Assembly (NCBI GenBank): GCA_964596165.1 | Contig: CAZQTW010000050.1 | Span: forward strand, 1-48,208 | Direction: 5' to 3' | DNA from: CAYUQT01 sp964596165 | GTDB taxonomy: Bacteria > Planctomycetota > Phycisphaerae > UBA1845 > JAFGLZ01 | Length of the DNA: 48,208 bases | Shown: piece after piece, positions 23,647 through 31,836 of the stretch | Position numbering within the stretch: position 1 is the first letter of the stretch | Layout: each line of letters begins with the position of its first letter | The notes under the pieces: generated by a model | What the model saw: the letters and a program-made list of their open reading frames with translations, nothing else | The model's database searches: none | Told to the model about the DNA's origin: nothing | Position numbers and translations under genes: made by a program

Positions 23647-26604
23647 TCACCTTGCGCCGGCCGTCGCAGGCCCAGGCCCCGCGAAGCGGAGCCAACCCAA
23701 ATCAGCGGGGTTTTCCGCACCGTACAGGAGTCGTGCCTGAATTGGGTGGCGCGGAACCCACCAGCCCGAGGCGGACGGCACCGTGCACTGATGAATCACG
23801 TTCAATCGGATGGGGCGGAGTTCGCTGGGATTCAACCCCAGGCACTCGAACGGGATCCTGACCTGAACAGCCCACAGATCCTGGCCGCGGCAGACAGCGG
23901 CCTGCCAATCCTGATTCGGTTGGCCTCCGATGATGGTGTGTTCGCGCCGACCGTTTGCGGCGATTCGAAACCGCTCAACGGGCCAGAGCCGTCTGGGTTC
24001 CAGGAGGATCTCGACGGACTCGTTGTTCCATGCGGCTTGTGTCGTCACGGCGACGGCCGGCGAAGTAGCCGTTGCCGAATTCCGACAGATCAAACCGATA
24101 TGCAAGGCTTGCGAATCATACACGGCTCGCCACACGGTGTTGCGTGCGGGGCTGTCGGGTGAGGTCTTGACCCCAACAAGGGGATTGGTGGGCAGGGTGG
24201 CCCATACTCCTTCAAAACACCGACCATCAAGGGGGAGAGAGCCTTCAATCCTCGGGCAATCGGCTACCTTCCCGAGCGGTTCTTCGCCCGTGTATTGAGG
24301 AAAAGCGACGAGCCCCGCTCGCACCCGCCGTTCAACTGCCGGGAACTCGGTGGCCAGCAGGCTCCTGAGTTGCCTCATGCGCCAGCGGATCTTCTCGGGG
24401 AAGTACTTGTACCCTTCAGCCTCGGAGTGGAACCCGAGCCGGGAATCCGCTTGGGCGAGCGGCAACAATTGTTCATCCAGTGCCAGCTCCGCATTGACCC
24501 GTGTCTTCATCTGTTCGAGGATTTCGAGCCGCTCCGTACCCTTGGCTCGGGCCAGCTTCTCGCGAAGGGCGTAAAACCGGAGGATGTTCGATCCGCTCCG
24601 GAACTGAATGCCCAAGGCTTCGGCCAGGCCTATGTCCTTCAATCGATTCGCGTCATGGGTGTACCGGGGCCTGAGCGCGCGAAGGACGTCGACCCCTTCG
24701 TTCCAAAGGCGAGCCATCTGTCCGCAGAGTATCAGGACCTCGTCCAGGGTATGCGATGATGCGATGCATTCGCCGATCCGATCGCCGCTGGGTGGGTACT
24801 CCAGTTTCCAGGTCGGCTCCAGAGGCAGGTCGCGAGGAATCAGGTAGAGCGGCCAGACGACGCCGTTGGCCATGGGACCGTAGTAGCTGAATAGGCAATT
24901 CAAAGGGTAATGGTCATAGCCTTTGGAGAAGAGCTTGAAAGTCCGGACGACGGTCGGTGCATCGGGTCCCCAGTCGCGGCGGGCCAGTTCCAGAAGGAAA
25001 TCGTCTTCGGATGCGGGGAACGGCGCAAAGGCCAATTCGCCGGCCGCCCGATTCATCACGCCGGGATAATTCCCGAAGTACCAACACTGCATGGCGCCGC
25101 TGACGCCAAGCTCATGCATGGCCTTGTACTTCTGGTAGAGATTTCCGGGGACGGGGACAAACGGCACGTTGGCGACCTCGTGGGAGCAGCCCACCTGCAG
25201 TTTCGCGAACATCCGAGTGCCGTGCGCGGCAGCCCGTCCGGCGCAGTCGATGAAGCGGGGACTTGGCCCGATGTAGCTCAGCCAATAGTCGCCGGCCAAT
25301 CGCCACTTGCCAAGTTGTTCCTTGCCGCCGTTGGATTCGAAGTTGTGCTGAAGGATGACACCATCGGGGATATGCTCCGCTGCCTCCCGATATCCCGCTT
25401 CGCCCCAGCCCTTGCCGTCGGTCCAGTTGTTGGGAAGATAGAACCAGGAGATCAACTCCGCCGATGGGTTTGCCGCGTGCATGCCTCGTGCCATGGCCGC
25501 CAGGCAGTCCGCCAGGACCTCCCAGGGTTGTCGCTTCGAGCATCGAGGGCAGTTGTTGTTCTCGACACCGGCATTCGGGCAGAGGGTAGGGCGTTCGCCG
25601 ACGCAGATGTTAATGAGGCCGCCCAGGTCCGGCACGGCGGCGAAGAGGTTGCGAGTCACTTCCTGGACGTAGTCCTGTCCCGCCTTGCTGCTGGCACAGA
25701 AATAGACGCAGCCTTGCGCCTTGTGGCCACCCAGGTCCGGATGGGCCGCCAGAACGGGGCTGTCGACCGGAAATGCAGCAGGCTCGATGCAGAAGACGTA
25801 CGTCTTGATTCCGTACCGCAGGCAACGGCGGACGGTATCCCGAAGCTTGGTCAGGCGCTTGTCCGCATCCCGGCCACAGCCGGGAAAGGCTTCGTTCTTG
25901 CAGAAGTCCGCAAAGGCAATGGTCAACCAGAGCCCGTTGACACCCTCGTGCGCCAAACGGTTCAGATACGGGTCGGGGTAGTAATTGACGTCATCCAGAA
26001 GCTCATCGCGGTTCTTAGGAGGGCGTTTGATCGGTCCGAAAAAACACCGGGAGATGCGCGTTCGTATGACCGGACTCCGCGTGACGGCGCCACGAGGTAG
26101 GAACGGGCCGCGAGCCGACAGGAGACGATCTTCGACGAAGAAGATGCCTCGTCGGATGCCTTCGGTGTCGCCGGCCTGGATTCTGCATTCGTCGGCACTC
26201 ACGACCACCCGATATGTCTCGGGCACCTCCATGGGGCATTGCTCTGTGACGATACGAAAGGGACCTGGCCGCCGGACGCCGACCGAATTGAGGAAATCGT
26301 TGAGGTCGCCGTAGGCGGTGTCGAGACGTTCCATGGGATCGGGGAAGCGGGTTTCAATTGTGATGCCTCGGGAGAGGTCGGCCTCGTCGACGTGGGGGCT
26401 TCGTGGCTTCCAGCGTTTCGTCATGTGGTAGGGCTGCTGGAGTTCCTGGATGAAATGCCAGTCCTTCTCAGCGGGTTGAGCAGGAACCGGTTCGACCGTC
26501 GCCAAGGGAACATGTGGGGTAACGCTCTCGGCGAAGAGGGGCGCGACCAGTACGAGGGCCGTCAGGACGTTTCGACATGACGCACGTGTGGCGGGGCGGA
26601 ACAT
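23647..26604 (-). CDS. Large secreted GH20-like/DUF4838-like protein with C-terminal sugar-binding domain
   Basis: A 985-residue exported protein from the ATG at 26604 (MFRPATRASCRNVLTALVLV), chosen because the signal peptide starts there; its ribosome-binding site is weak. An N-terminal alpha/beta helper domain like that of GH20/GH84/GH67 enzymes is visible (YRVVVSADECRIQAGDTEGI, RRGIFFVEDRLL). The TIM barrel follows: NRLAHEGVNGLWLTIAFADF, YGIKTYVFCIEP, a Cys pair NNNCPRCS as in DUF4838-type proteins, and SAELISWFYLPNNW. An alpha-helical part and a CBM9/DOMON-like domain (about 800-980: FEGVWATLPTNPLVG, AWNNESVEILLEP, WAVQVRIPFECLGL) close the protein. It is inferred to be a hexosaminidase- or glucuronidase-like glycosidase; catalytic residues were not assigned. 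It leads a same-strand run with the beta-helix gene. Confidence 0.75.
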   Translation of the reverse strand: MFRPATRASCRNVLTALVLVAPLFAESVTPHVPLATVEPVPAQPAEKDWHFIQELQQPYHMTKRWKPRSPHVDEADLSRGITIETRFPDPMERLDTAYGDLNDFLNSVGVRRPGPFRIVTEQCPMEVPETYRVVVSADECRIQAGDTEGIRRGIFFVEDRLLSARGPFLPRGAVTRSPVIRTRISRCFFGPIKRPPKNRDELLDDVNYYPDPYLNRLAHEGVNGLWLTIAFADFCKNEAFPGCGRDADKRLTKLRDTVRRCLRYGIKTYVFCIEPAAFPVDSPVLAAHPDLGGHKAQGCVYFCASSKAGQDYVQEVTRNLFAAVPDLGGLINICVGERPTLCPNAGVENNNCPRCSKRQPWEVLADCLAAMARGMHAANPSAELISWFYLPNNWTDGKGWGEAGYREAAEHIPDGVILQHNFESNGGKEQLGKWRLAGDYWLSYIGPSPRFIDCAGRAAAHGTRMFAKLQVGCSHEVANVPFVPVPGNLYQKYKAMHELGVSGAMQCWYFGNYPGVMNRAAGELAFAPFPASEDDFLLELARRDWGPDAPTVVRTFKLFSKGYDHYPLNCLFSYYGPMANGVVWPLYLIPRDLPLEPTWKLEYPPSGDRIGECIASSHTLDEVLILCGQMARLWNEGVDVLRALRPRYTHDANRLKDIGLAEALGIQFRSGSNILRFYALREKLARAKGTERLEILEQMKTRVNAELALDEQLLPLAQADSRLGFHSEAEGYKYFPEKIRWRMRQLRSLLATEFPAVERRVRAGLVAFPQYTGEEPLGKVADCPRIEGSLPLDGRCFEGVWATLPTNPLVGVKTSPDSPARNTVWRAVYDSQALHIGLICRNSATATSPAVAVTTQAAWNNESVEILLEPRRLWPVERFRIAANGRREHTIIGGQPNQDWQAAVCRGQDLWAVQVRIPFECLGLNPSELRPIRLNVIHQCTVPSASGWWVPRHPIQARLLYGAENPADLGWLRFAGPGPATAGAR

Positions 26605-26839
26605 GCGGGCTATCGTAGTGGCGAAAGCCGCTCCGTCAACGGCGGGCTTGGACCATGAGGCGTCGGCGTGTGGGGTCCCCAGTCGGGTGATCGGTCGGTT
26701 GCCGAATCGTTCCGACCGGCGACGTGTGCCCGTGACGAGGGGCGTTCGATCGGAGCTCATGAAGAACATGTCCGGGGGCTACGCGCCTCATCGGCCGCAC
26801 CCGTACCACCGGCCTCGATGGCCCGGATGTTTGCTCGGA

Positions 26840-28000
26840 TTACCTGTTGACGTGCACCACATTCGCCGGCGGGAATCCGTTGAAGTACGTGGATGATGCG
26901 TGGCTGTAGGCGCCGATGTTCTCACTATAGACCAGATCGCCCAGTTGCAGATCCGGGAGCGGCTCGGCCTGGCTGATGGTATCCAGGGCGTCGCAGGTTG
27001 GTCCAAAGACCGCGGAAAGCTGCGTGGGGCCCTTCTTGAACGACTTGATGCGATATTGGCAGTGGTCGAAGAGGACGCCTGAAAAGGTGTGGTAGATGCC
27101 GTCGTTTAGGTAGTAGCATCGCTTGCCGTCGCGGTCGGCCTTGCCGATTACTTGGGCCACGAGCGTCGCCGCGGTCGCCACGAGAAACCGTCCCGGCTCA
27201 GCCAAGATCTCCAATTCCCTGGGAAAGAGACGGCGGAACTCGGCGTTGAGGATGCCGGCCAACTCGCGGAATCGCTTGCCGCTTCCGTCATAGGGGGCAG
27301 GGAAGCCACCGCCAATGTCGAGCAGTTTCAGGGGGTATCCGCGTCCGGACGCCTCCTCAAGGACCGACGCGGACATGGTCAGTGCCTGCACGTAGTTGTC
27401 GAAATTGGTGCATTGACTACCGACATGGAAGCAGAGTCCCTCGACGATCAGACCCGCATCGAAGGCCGCCGCGATCAGGTCCGCTGCCTCGCCCGGCGCC
27501 GCCCCGAACTTGCTGGACAGCTCGACCATTGACCCGGTGTTGGGGACGCGGATGCGCAACGCGAGGCCGGCGTGCGGGGCATACTTGCGGATCTTGCGGA
27601 TTTCCTCGAGGTTGTCATAGGTCACGAGCGGCTTGTAGGGATCAAGCTCTTCAAGCGTCGCGTTGTCCTTGATGGGGTTGGCATAGATGATCTTGTCCCA
27701 GATGTAGTCCTGGCGCTCCTTGGCCGGCAAGTCCCGGATGTTGTCGTAAACAAGGCGGAACTCACCGATAGAGGCCACGTCGAAGCTTCCGCCCATTGCG
27801 TAGAACGTCTTGAGGATCTCAGGCAGGGGATTGGCCTTTACCGCATAGTAGGCCTGCACGCGAGGAAGAAACCGGCGGAATTCCGCGTAGTTCCGACGGA
27901 GCTCATCGTGGTCGACAATGAACAGCGGCGTGCCGTGCTTCTTCGCGAGTTGTTTCAGAAGCGAGGTCTTGGACATGCCGAGCGGTCCCATCCGCGGCAT
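26840..28000 (-). CDS. Fold-III PLP-dependent ornithine (or lysine/ornithine) decarboxylase
   Basis: A 386-residue alanine-racemase-fold decarboxylase. The PLP Lys is Lys55 in YYAVKANPLPEI. FHVGSQC, LLDIGGGFPAPY and ILAEPGRFLVA follow. Cys336 in FGPTCDALD is the substrate-contacting Cys of ornithine decarboxylases, and the GPTCDALD form favours ornithine over diaminopimelate, arginine or carboxynorspermidine. The C-terminus SHASSTYFNGFPPANVVHVN is typical of ODC. It makes putrescine from ornithine, and lysine to cadaverine is possible in this clade. The start is ATG at 28000, or at 27976 where GGGA lies about 9 bases upstream. It begins 8 bases after the stop of the DHS-like gene, the third gene of a polyamine operon. 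Confidence 0.9.
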   Translation of the reverse strand: MPRMGPLGMSKTSLLKQLAKKHGTPLFIVDHDELRRNYAEFRRFLPRVQAYYAVKANPLPEILKTFYAMGGSFDVASIGEFRLVYDNIRDLPAKERQDYIWDKIIYANPIKDNATLEELDPYKPLVTYDNLEEIRKIRKYAPHAGLALRIRVPNTGSMVELSSKFGAAPGEAADLIAAAFDAGLIVEGLCFHVGSQCTNFDNYVQALTMSASVLEEASGRGYPLKLLDIGGGFPAPYDGSGKRFRELAGILNAEFRRLFPRELEILAEPGRFLVATAATLVAQVIGKADRDGKRCYYLNDGIYHTFSGVLFDHCQYRIKSFKKGPTQLSAVFGPTCDALDTISQAEPLPDLQLGDLVYSENIGAYSHASSTYFNGFPPANVVHVNR

Positions 28001-28008
28001 TGCGCGTC

Positions 28009-29166
28009 TTACAATGTTTTGTTGTGCTTCCAGTATTCCTTCGTTACCAACCTCATGAGGTCCGGGAGCCTGTCGTAGAGACGCTTGAGCTTACGCGGCT
28101 TGTGCTCGGAGAGCGCATAGTGAGTGAGCATCGGCAGCGCCACGGTCGAATCGAGGTAGCACACGATCGCATCCGGGAGCTTGGTGGGGTCGACCTTGCC
28201 CCAACTGACCGCCTCGTGGGGCGTCGCGCCGGATAGACCACCCGTGTCCGGTCGAGCGTCTGTGAACTGGATGAACATGTCGTGGCCGGCCTCGGGAATC
28301 CGCAGTACTTCCTGGATTTGAGGTTCCGTCTGGAGCGTGAAGTTCTTCGGGGAACCACCGCCGACCAGCACGACACCGGTCTTTCGGCCGTGCAGCTTTG
28401 CGTCCAAAACAATGCCGGTGGTCTCATTGACGTCTCGCGACGGATTGACGCGCAACCTGTTGCCTCGCAATTCCGTTCCGGCCACGTTCATTCCGATCGT
28501 CGAGTCGCCGGGTGATGGGCAGAAGCAGGGGACGCCGGCACGGTAGGCGGCCGCCAACACGGACGCATCCTTCAGCCCGGTCTGCCTCTCAAACTCGGCA
28601 CAGTACTTACCGAGCAGATGATGAAGCTCGGCCGTACCCATCTCTCGCTGAAATTCGGGCTGCATCAGGATCTGCCGAAGAATATGGTCTGTTTGCATCA
28701 ATACGTCGTTGTAGTCGAGGAGGATGTCGTAGATCCGCACGACGCCGACCTTGCGAAGCTCGGGGTCTCGCACATGAGGAGATCCGCGAAAGAGTGGGAG
28801 GTTCATCGCATGGTGCATGTCGTGGTAAAGGTTGGCCCCGGTGGACACAATCCAGTCGACGAAGCCGGCCTTGATAAGCGGGATGACCGCCGAGGACCCC
28901 AATCCGGCCGGTGTGAGCGCGCCGGCCAAACTCATCCCGACAGTAACATCGGGCTCGAGCATTCGGCGCGTGAACAGATGGCAGGCCTCTTGAAGCCGCG
29001 CCGCGTTGTAGGCGAGGAACACCCGGTCTATCAGCTCGGTGAGCTTCTCCTTGCCGCTGATCGGCTTGGGCAGAATCCGTTGGCCACAGAGAAACCGCTG
29101 CTTGCCCTTGGTGAACTTATGGGGGTACTTGCTGACGAACTTCCTCGGCAATTGAATCTTGGCCAT
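28009..29166 (-). CDS. Bacterial deoxyhypusine synthase-like (homospermidine synthase-like) protein
   Basis: A 385-residue member of the DHS family (COG1899). The ATG at 29166 (MAKIQLPRKF) has GGAGAAGG upstream; the longer frame upstream is non-coding in character. The nucleophilic Lys is conserved as Lys324 in PHEAVSWGKV, and LVGGGSPK and VGMSLAGALTPAGLGSS mark the NAD/spermidine fold. True DHS has a His pair after GGG..K and two Glu in TAGG.EED; here these read GGGSPKNFTLQ and STGANLYHDMH. Bacteria lack hypusine, and related bacterial proteins are linked to homospermidine-type aminobutyl transfer. I infer that role. Ureohydrolase upstream and ODC downstream on the same strand form a polyamine operon. 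Confidence 0.9.
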   Translation of the reverse strand: MAKIQLPRKFVSKYPHKFTKGKQRFLCGQRILPKPISGKEKLTELIDRVFLAYNAARLQEACHLFTRRMLEPDVTVGMSLAGALTPAGLGSSAVIPLIKAGFVDWIVSTGANLYHDMHHAMNLPLFRGSPHVRDPELRKVGVVRIYDILLDYNDVLMQTDHILRQILMQPEFQREMGTAELHHLLGKYCAEFERQTGLKDASVLAAAYRAGVPCFCPSPGDSTIGMNVAGTELRGNRLRVNPSRDVNETTGIVLDAKLHGRKTGVVLVGGGSPKNFTLQTEPQIQEVLRIPEAGHDMFIQFTDARPDTGGLSGATPHEAVSWGKVDPTKLPDAIVCYLDSTVALPMLTHYALSEHKPRKLKRLYDRLPDLMRLVTKEYWKHNKTL

Positions 29167-29397
29167 CAAACCTTCTCCATTGGGTTTCTCTAATCCGCGT
29201 CGGCACCAGTGAGGGATGGTATCCCCTCGGTCGGGTGCTGACAAGTGTTGGTGAAAGTGCCCACGCCGGCGAGGACGGTGATCGCCAGACACGCCGGGTT
29301 CCGTTCGGGTCACAACGGGGTCCGTTCGTCGGGTCCGGTGCTCGGGAGAAGGCCGCGAAGGGCAGTCATGAGCACGGAGATGAGGAACCAACCGCGT

Positions 29398-30333
29398 TCA
29401 CGTCAACGCTTTGGACCTCCGATCTCGAAGCAGCACGTACGACAGAATCTTGTAGATGAGCTTGGCGGCGAGGAAGTCGGGGGCGATGAAGCCTGGAATC
29501 GGGGCGAGTTCAACGACGTCAAACACGGGTACGGCGGCGGCCTCGCGACAGATGACCTGCGATACCTCAAGCATTCGCTTCCAGTCAATCCCGCCCGGCT
29601 CGGGAGTGCCTACGGCCGGCATGATCGACGGATCGAGGCCGTCCAGATCGATCGTGAGGAAGACGTGCTTGCCGTGAACGAACGCAGCGAGATCGTTGAG
29701 AAACGCTCCATCGGGAGCGGTGGACTCCTTCGCAAAGACGGTATGGACGAGAGTGCATCCGCGGCGGAACGGCTCTTCGCCGGCGGAAATATTGCGAATG
29801 CCGATCTGAAAGACAGGGCAGACGTCCAGAATACGACGGGCCGCGCACGCATGGCTGAACGGCGAGCCCTCGTACTCATCTCGGAGGTCGGCATGGGCGT
29901 CCACCTGGACCGCAACGAGGTTCTCTTTTCCGATGACCTTGGAGAGGCCGCGGGCGACGCCCGGCGAGATCGTGTGCTCGCCACCCAGGAGGACCAGAGT
30001 CTCGGGCCGGGGCTTTCCGGAAAGGAGGACCGCCACCGCCGCTTCGATTGACTTCACCATCGCGTCCGGCGAGCGGTGAACCGGATTGAGTGGACTCGTG
30101 GTATGCACCCCATATTCGGCGGCCGGCTCGCAGTCGAACTCGTGATCGTAGAGTTCCACCTGTCGCGATGCCGCTATGATAGCAGCGGGACCGTTACGGG
30201 TCCCGGCTCCGTAGGATGTGGTCGACTCGTAAGGCACCGGAACGATCCATGCACGGGCCCGCTCCGGGGCGGCCAGGTCGTCCGGCAGCCCGAGGAAATT
30301 CCAAGGTGATTGAAAGGGGACCTCTTCGGTCAT
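29398..30333 (-). CDS. speB: Agmatinase-family ureohydrolase
   Basis: A 311-residue arginase/agmatinase family enzyme with all dinuclear Mn ligands: LLGGEHTISPG, VDAHADLRDEYEG, PFSHACA, and LTIDLDGLDPSIMPAVGTPE. The ATG at 30333 (MTEEVPFQSPW) is supported by AAAGGAG nine bases upstream, so a frame to 30357 is not needed. Agmatinases release urea from agmatine to give putrescine; close relatives cleave N1-aminopropylagmatine or other guanidino amines. Because the operon also carries an ornithine decarboxylase and a DHS-like transferase, the true substrate could be a substituted agmatine. It is the first gene of the operon; the DHS-like gene starts 231 bases further on. Confidence 0.9.
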   Translation of the reverse strand: MTEEVPFQSPWNFLGLPDDLAAPERARAWIVPVPYESTTSYGAGTRNGPAAIIAASRQVELYDHEFDCEPAAEYGVHTTSPLNPVHRSPDAMVKSIEAAVAVLLSGKPRPETLVLLGGEHTISPGVARGLSKVIGKENLVAVQVDAHADLRDEYEGSPFSHACAARRILDVCPVFQIGIRNISAGEEPFRRGCTLVHTVFAKESTAPDGAFLNDLAAFVHGKHVFLTIDLDGLDPSIMPAVGTPEPGGIDWKRMLEVSQVICREAAAVPVFDVVELAPIPGFIAPDFLAAKLIYKILSYVLLRDRRSKALT

Positions 30334-30427
30334 GGCCTGATGCTCCTTTGTTCGCATGTCGGTCGGGTGGTTATCGGGAACACTTCACGCTTTTCTTGAG
30401 GTAACCTACGGCATAACGGCACTGATG

Positions 30428-30468
30428 CTTGCCGTGTGGGCCTTCACGCGAGAGCCCAACACGGCAAG
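30428..30468. other. Strong 14-bp hairpin between the DapA-like gene and the polyamine operon
   Basis: Arms 30428-30441 and 30454-30468 pair over 14 bp with a single bulged A (30458 or 30459) and a 12-base loop. There is no T-run on either side. It lies past the stop of the minus-strand DapA-family gene (30614) and before speB (30333). It could act as an mRNA 3'-end stabiliser, a bidirectional Rho-dependent end, or part of the speB leader. Confidence 0.5.
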
Positions 30469-30477
30469 GAAGCATGG

Positions 30478-30491
30478 CTGTCATGTGACAG
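30478..30491. promoter_or_regulatory. Perfect 14-bp dyad upstream of the polyamine operon
   Basis: CTGTCA (30478-30483) and TGACAG (30486-30491) are perfect inverted arms around TG. It lies about 145 bases upstream of speB. Its short spacer suits a DNA-binding dimer site rather than an RNA hairpin. No regulator can be named. Confidence 0.35.
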
Positions 30492-30613
30492 ACTCTAGCA
30501 CAGAGTCGGTCGCACTTTCCAGCCTCGAACGCCGCAGCCTGCCGGCCGATTTCGCCGAGGGAACGCCAACCCACGGCGGCACGTGGGGTCGATGGTCCGC
30601 AGCGCCGCCCCGT

Positions 30614-31543
30614 TCAGAGCTCGAGCAGCTCAGGCGCGTGGACCTGGAGCCATGCGCGGAGTTGGGCCATGTCGGCCTCGGTGCATGAAGTGTATGGCCC
30701 GCGGCATCGCAGACTGGTCTTGAGAAACCCCGTGGTTCGTCCCAGTAACCGGTCGATTGCGGAGTCTAGGCAGCCCTTGGAGGAGATGGCTGCAAGGCCA
30801 TCAACGAAGAAGCGGCGGACGCGGTCGGTCATGGGTTTCAAGGCGTCCCACTGCTTTGCGTACAGCAGCTCGAACATTGTGAGGGTGTAGCGTGGGTTCA
30901 TGTAGACCAGCGAACTGCAGCAACCCACGGCGCCGTAGGGTCCTAGTTCGCAGATCAGATGCTCGCCAACGAAGACATTGTAGAGGTCGTTGAGGGCCGC
31001 GCAGCCCTCCTTGGAGCAACCCAGGGTTTCTTCGTTGCTCTTGACCATGAGCACTTGGGGAATGGCCTGATGGATTCGTCGATGCACCTCGAGCGGGATG
31101 GGGCGCTTGGCTCGTAGGGTCTCGTAGATGGAGATCGGTATTTCGGGAACCGCCTGGGCCACCTCTTCAAAAAAGCGGACGATCTCGTCATCGGTGAGCG
31201 CCATCCAATAGGGAATCGCGAGCTGGATTGCGTCAGCACCCTTGTCCCGAGCGTATCGTGCACGACGGAGGGCGCCCCGGGTGAACGTGCTGGTGCAGCC
31301 GATCATGACAGGCGTCCGGGCCTGCTTGCACTCCGCAATAGCGGCGTCGGCAACGGCTGCGAATTCCTCGAACTCCATGGCGTAGAACTCGCCGGTGGTG
31401 CCGCCCGTGTAAACGCCCGGCACGCCCGCGGCACAGCATCTGGCCACATCCTGGCGGTAGGTCTTCTCGTCGAATGTGTCGTCGTCCTTCCATGCAACCG
31501 GCAGGCCTGCCCACGGGCCACGGAAACTCGATCGTGTCAACAT
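30614..31543 (-). CDS. DapA-family (dihydrodipicolinate synthase/N-acetylneuraminate lyase) aldolase
   Basis: A 309-residue class I aldolase of the DHDPS/NAL superfamily. The pyruvate-binding motif is VYTGGTTGEF at about 44-53, the catalytic Tyr is Tyr140 (ISIYETLR), and the Schiff-base Lys is Lys168 (LMVKSNEE). Length fits the family. Lys-Ser-Asn-Glu after the Lys differs from the usual KE(A/T) of DapA and there are extra Cys residues (CCAAGVPG, GCSKEGCAAL, GAVGCCSS), so a sugar-acid or other 2-keto-acid aldolase/dehydratase is more likely than lysine synthesis. The ATG at 31543 has AGAGGAG about 12 bases upstream, a long spacing. The tRNA-Arg gene lies 58 bases upstream on the same strand. 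Confidence 0.85.
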   Translation of the reverse strand: MLTRSSFRGPWAGLPVAWKDDDTFDEKTYRQDVARCCAAGVPGVYTGGTTGEFYAMEFEEFAAVADAAIAECKQARTPVMIGCTSTFTRGALRRARYARDKGADAIQLAIPYWMALTDDEIVRFFEEVAQAVPEIPISIYETLRAKRPIPLEVHRRIHQAIPQVLMVKSNEETLGCSKEGCAALNDLYNVFVGEHLICELGPYGAVGCCSSLVYMNPRYTLTMFELLYAKQWDALKPMTDRVRRFFVDGLAAISSKGCLDSAIDRLLGRTTGFLKTSLRCRGPYTSCTEADMAQLRAWLQVHAPELLEL

Positions 31544-31600
31544 ACAGTCTGATTCTCCTCTTGCGGCCGGATGAACCAGGGGACGGTATGACGGTGGGAA

Positions 31601-31674
31601 CGCGCCGGGTAGGACTCGAACCTACGACCGCCGGATTAGAAATCCGGTGCTCTGTCCAACTGAGCTACCGGCGC
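31601..31674 (-). tRNA. tRNA-Arg (anticodon TCT)
   Basis: On the minus strand a full cloverleaf is visible. Acceptor stem GCGCCGG/CCGGCGC is perfect. D arm GCTC-AGTTGGACA-GAGC, anticodon arm CCGGA-TTTCTAA-TCCGG with anticodon TCT (reads AGA), 5-base variable loop, and T arm GTAGG-TTCGAGT-CCTAC all pair. The discriminator is G (31601). The genomic sequence continues TTCC, so the 3' CCA is not encoded and must be added. It lies 58 bases upstream of the DapA-family gene on the same strand. Confidence 0.97.
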
Positions 31675-31678
31675 GGGT

Positions 31679-31695
31679 CGACAGGTGACCTGTCG
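31679..31695. promoter_or_regulatory. Perfect 17-bp dyad next to tRNA-Arg and upstream of the GH78 gene
   Basis: CGACAGGT (31679-31686) and ACCTGTCG (31688-31695) are perfect 8-base arms around one G. A one-base loop cannot form an RNA hairpin, so this looks like a protein-binding operator. It sits 5 bases from the tRNA 5' end and about 140 bases upstream of the plus-strand GH78-like gene. Confidence 0.45.
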
Positions 31696-31836
31696 GTCGG
31701 ACCTGACGGCGTCCGCGGCCCGAGCCCGCTCGACAAATCGCCTGGCTCCTTGGAGAATACCGCCGTGAAACCCGCCGATCAAGGATTCGGCCCGTGGATC
31801 GGGTCCGACATCGGATCTTCAAGGAGAGGAGGGTTC

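Noticed and set aside
29167..29391. N-terminal extension of the DHS-like gene
   Set aside because: Its Arg/His/Pro-rich composition is typical of GC-rich non-coding DNA, and the ATG at 29166 has GGAGAAGG in front.
31474..31836. 5' extension of the GH78-like gene
   Set aside because: The frame is open but runs through the tRNA-Arg gene and over the start of the DapA-family gene. The ATG at 31837 has the strong ribosome-binding site.
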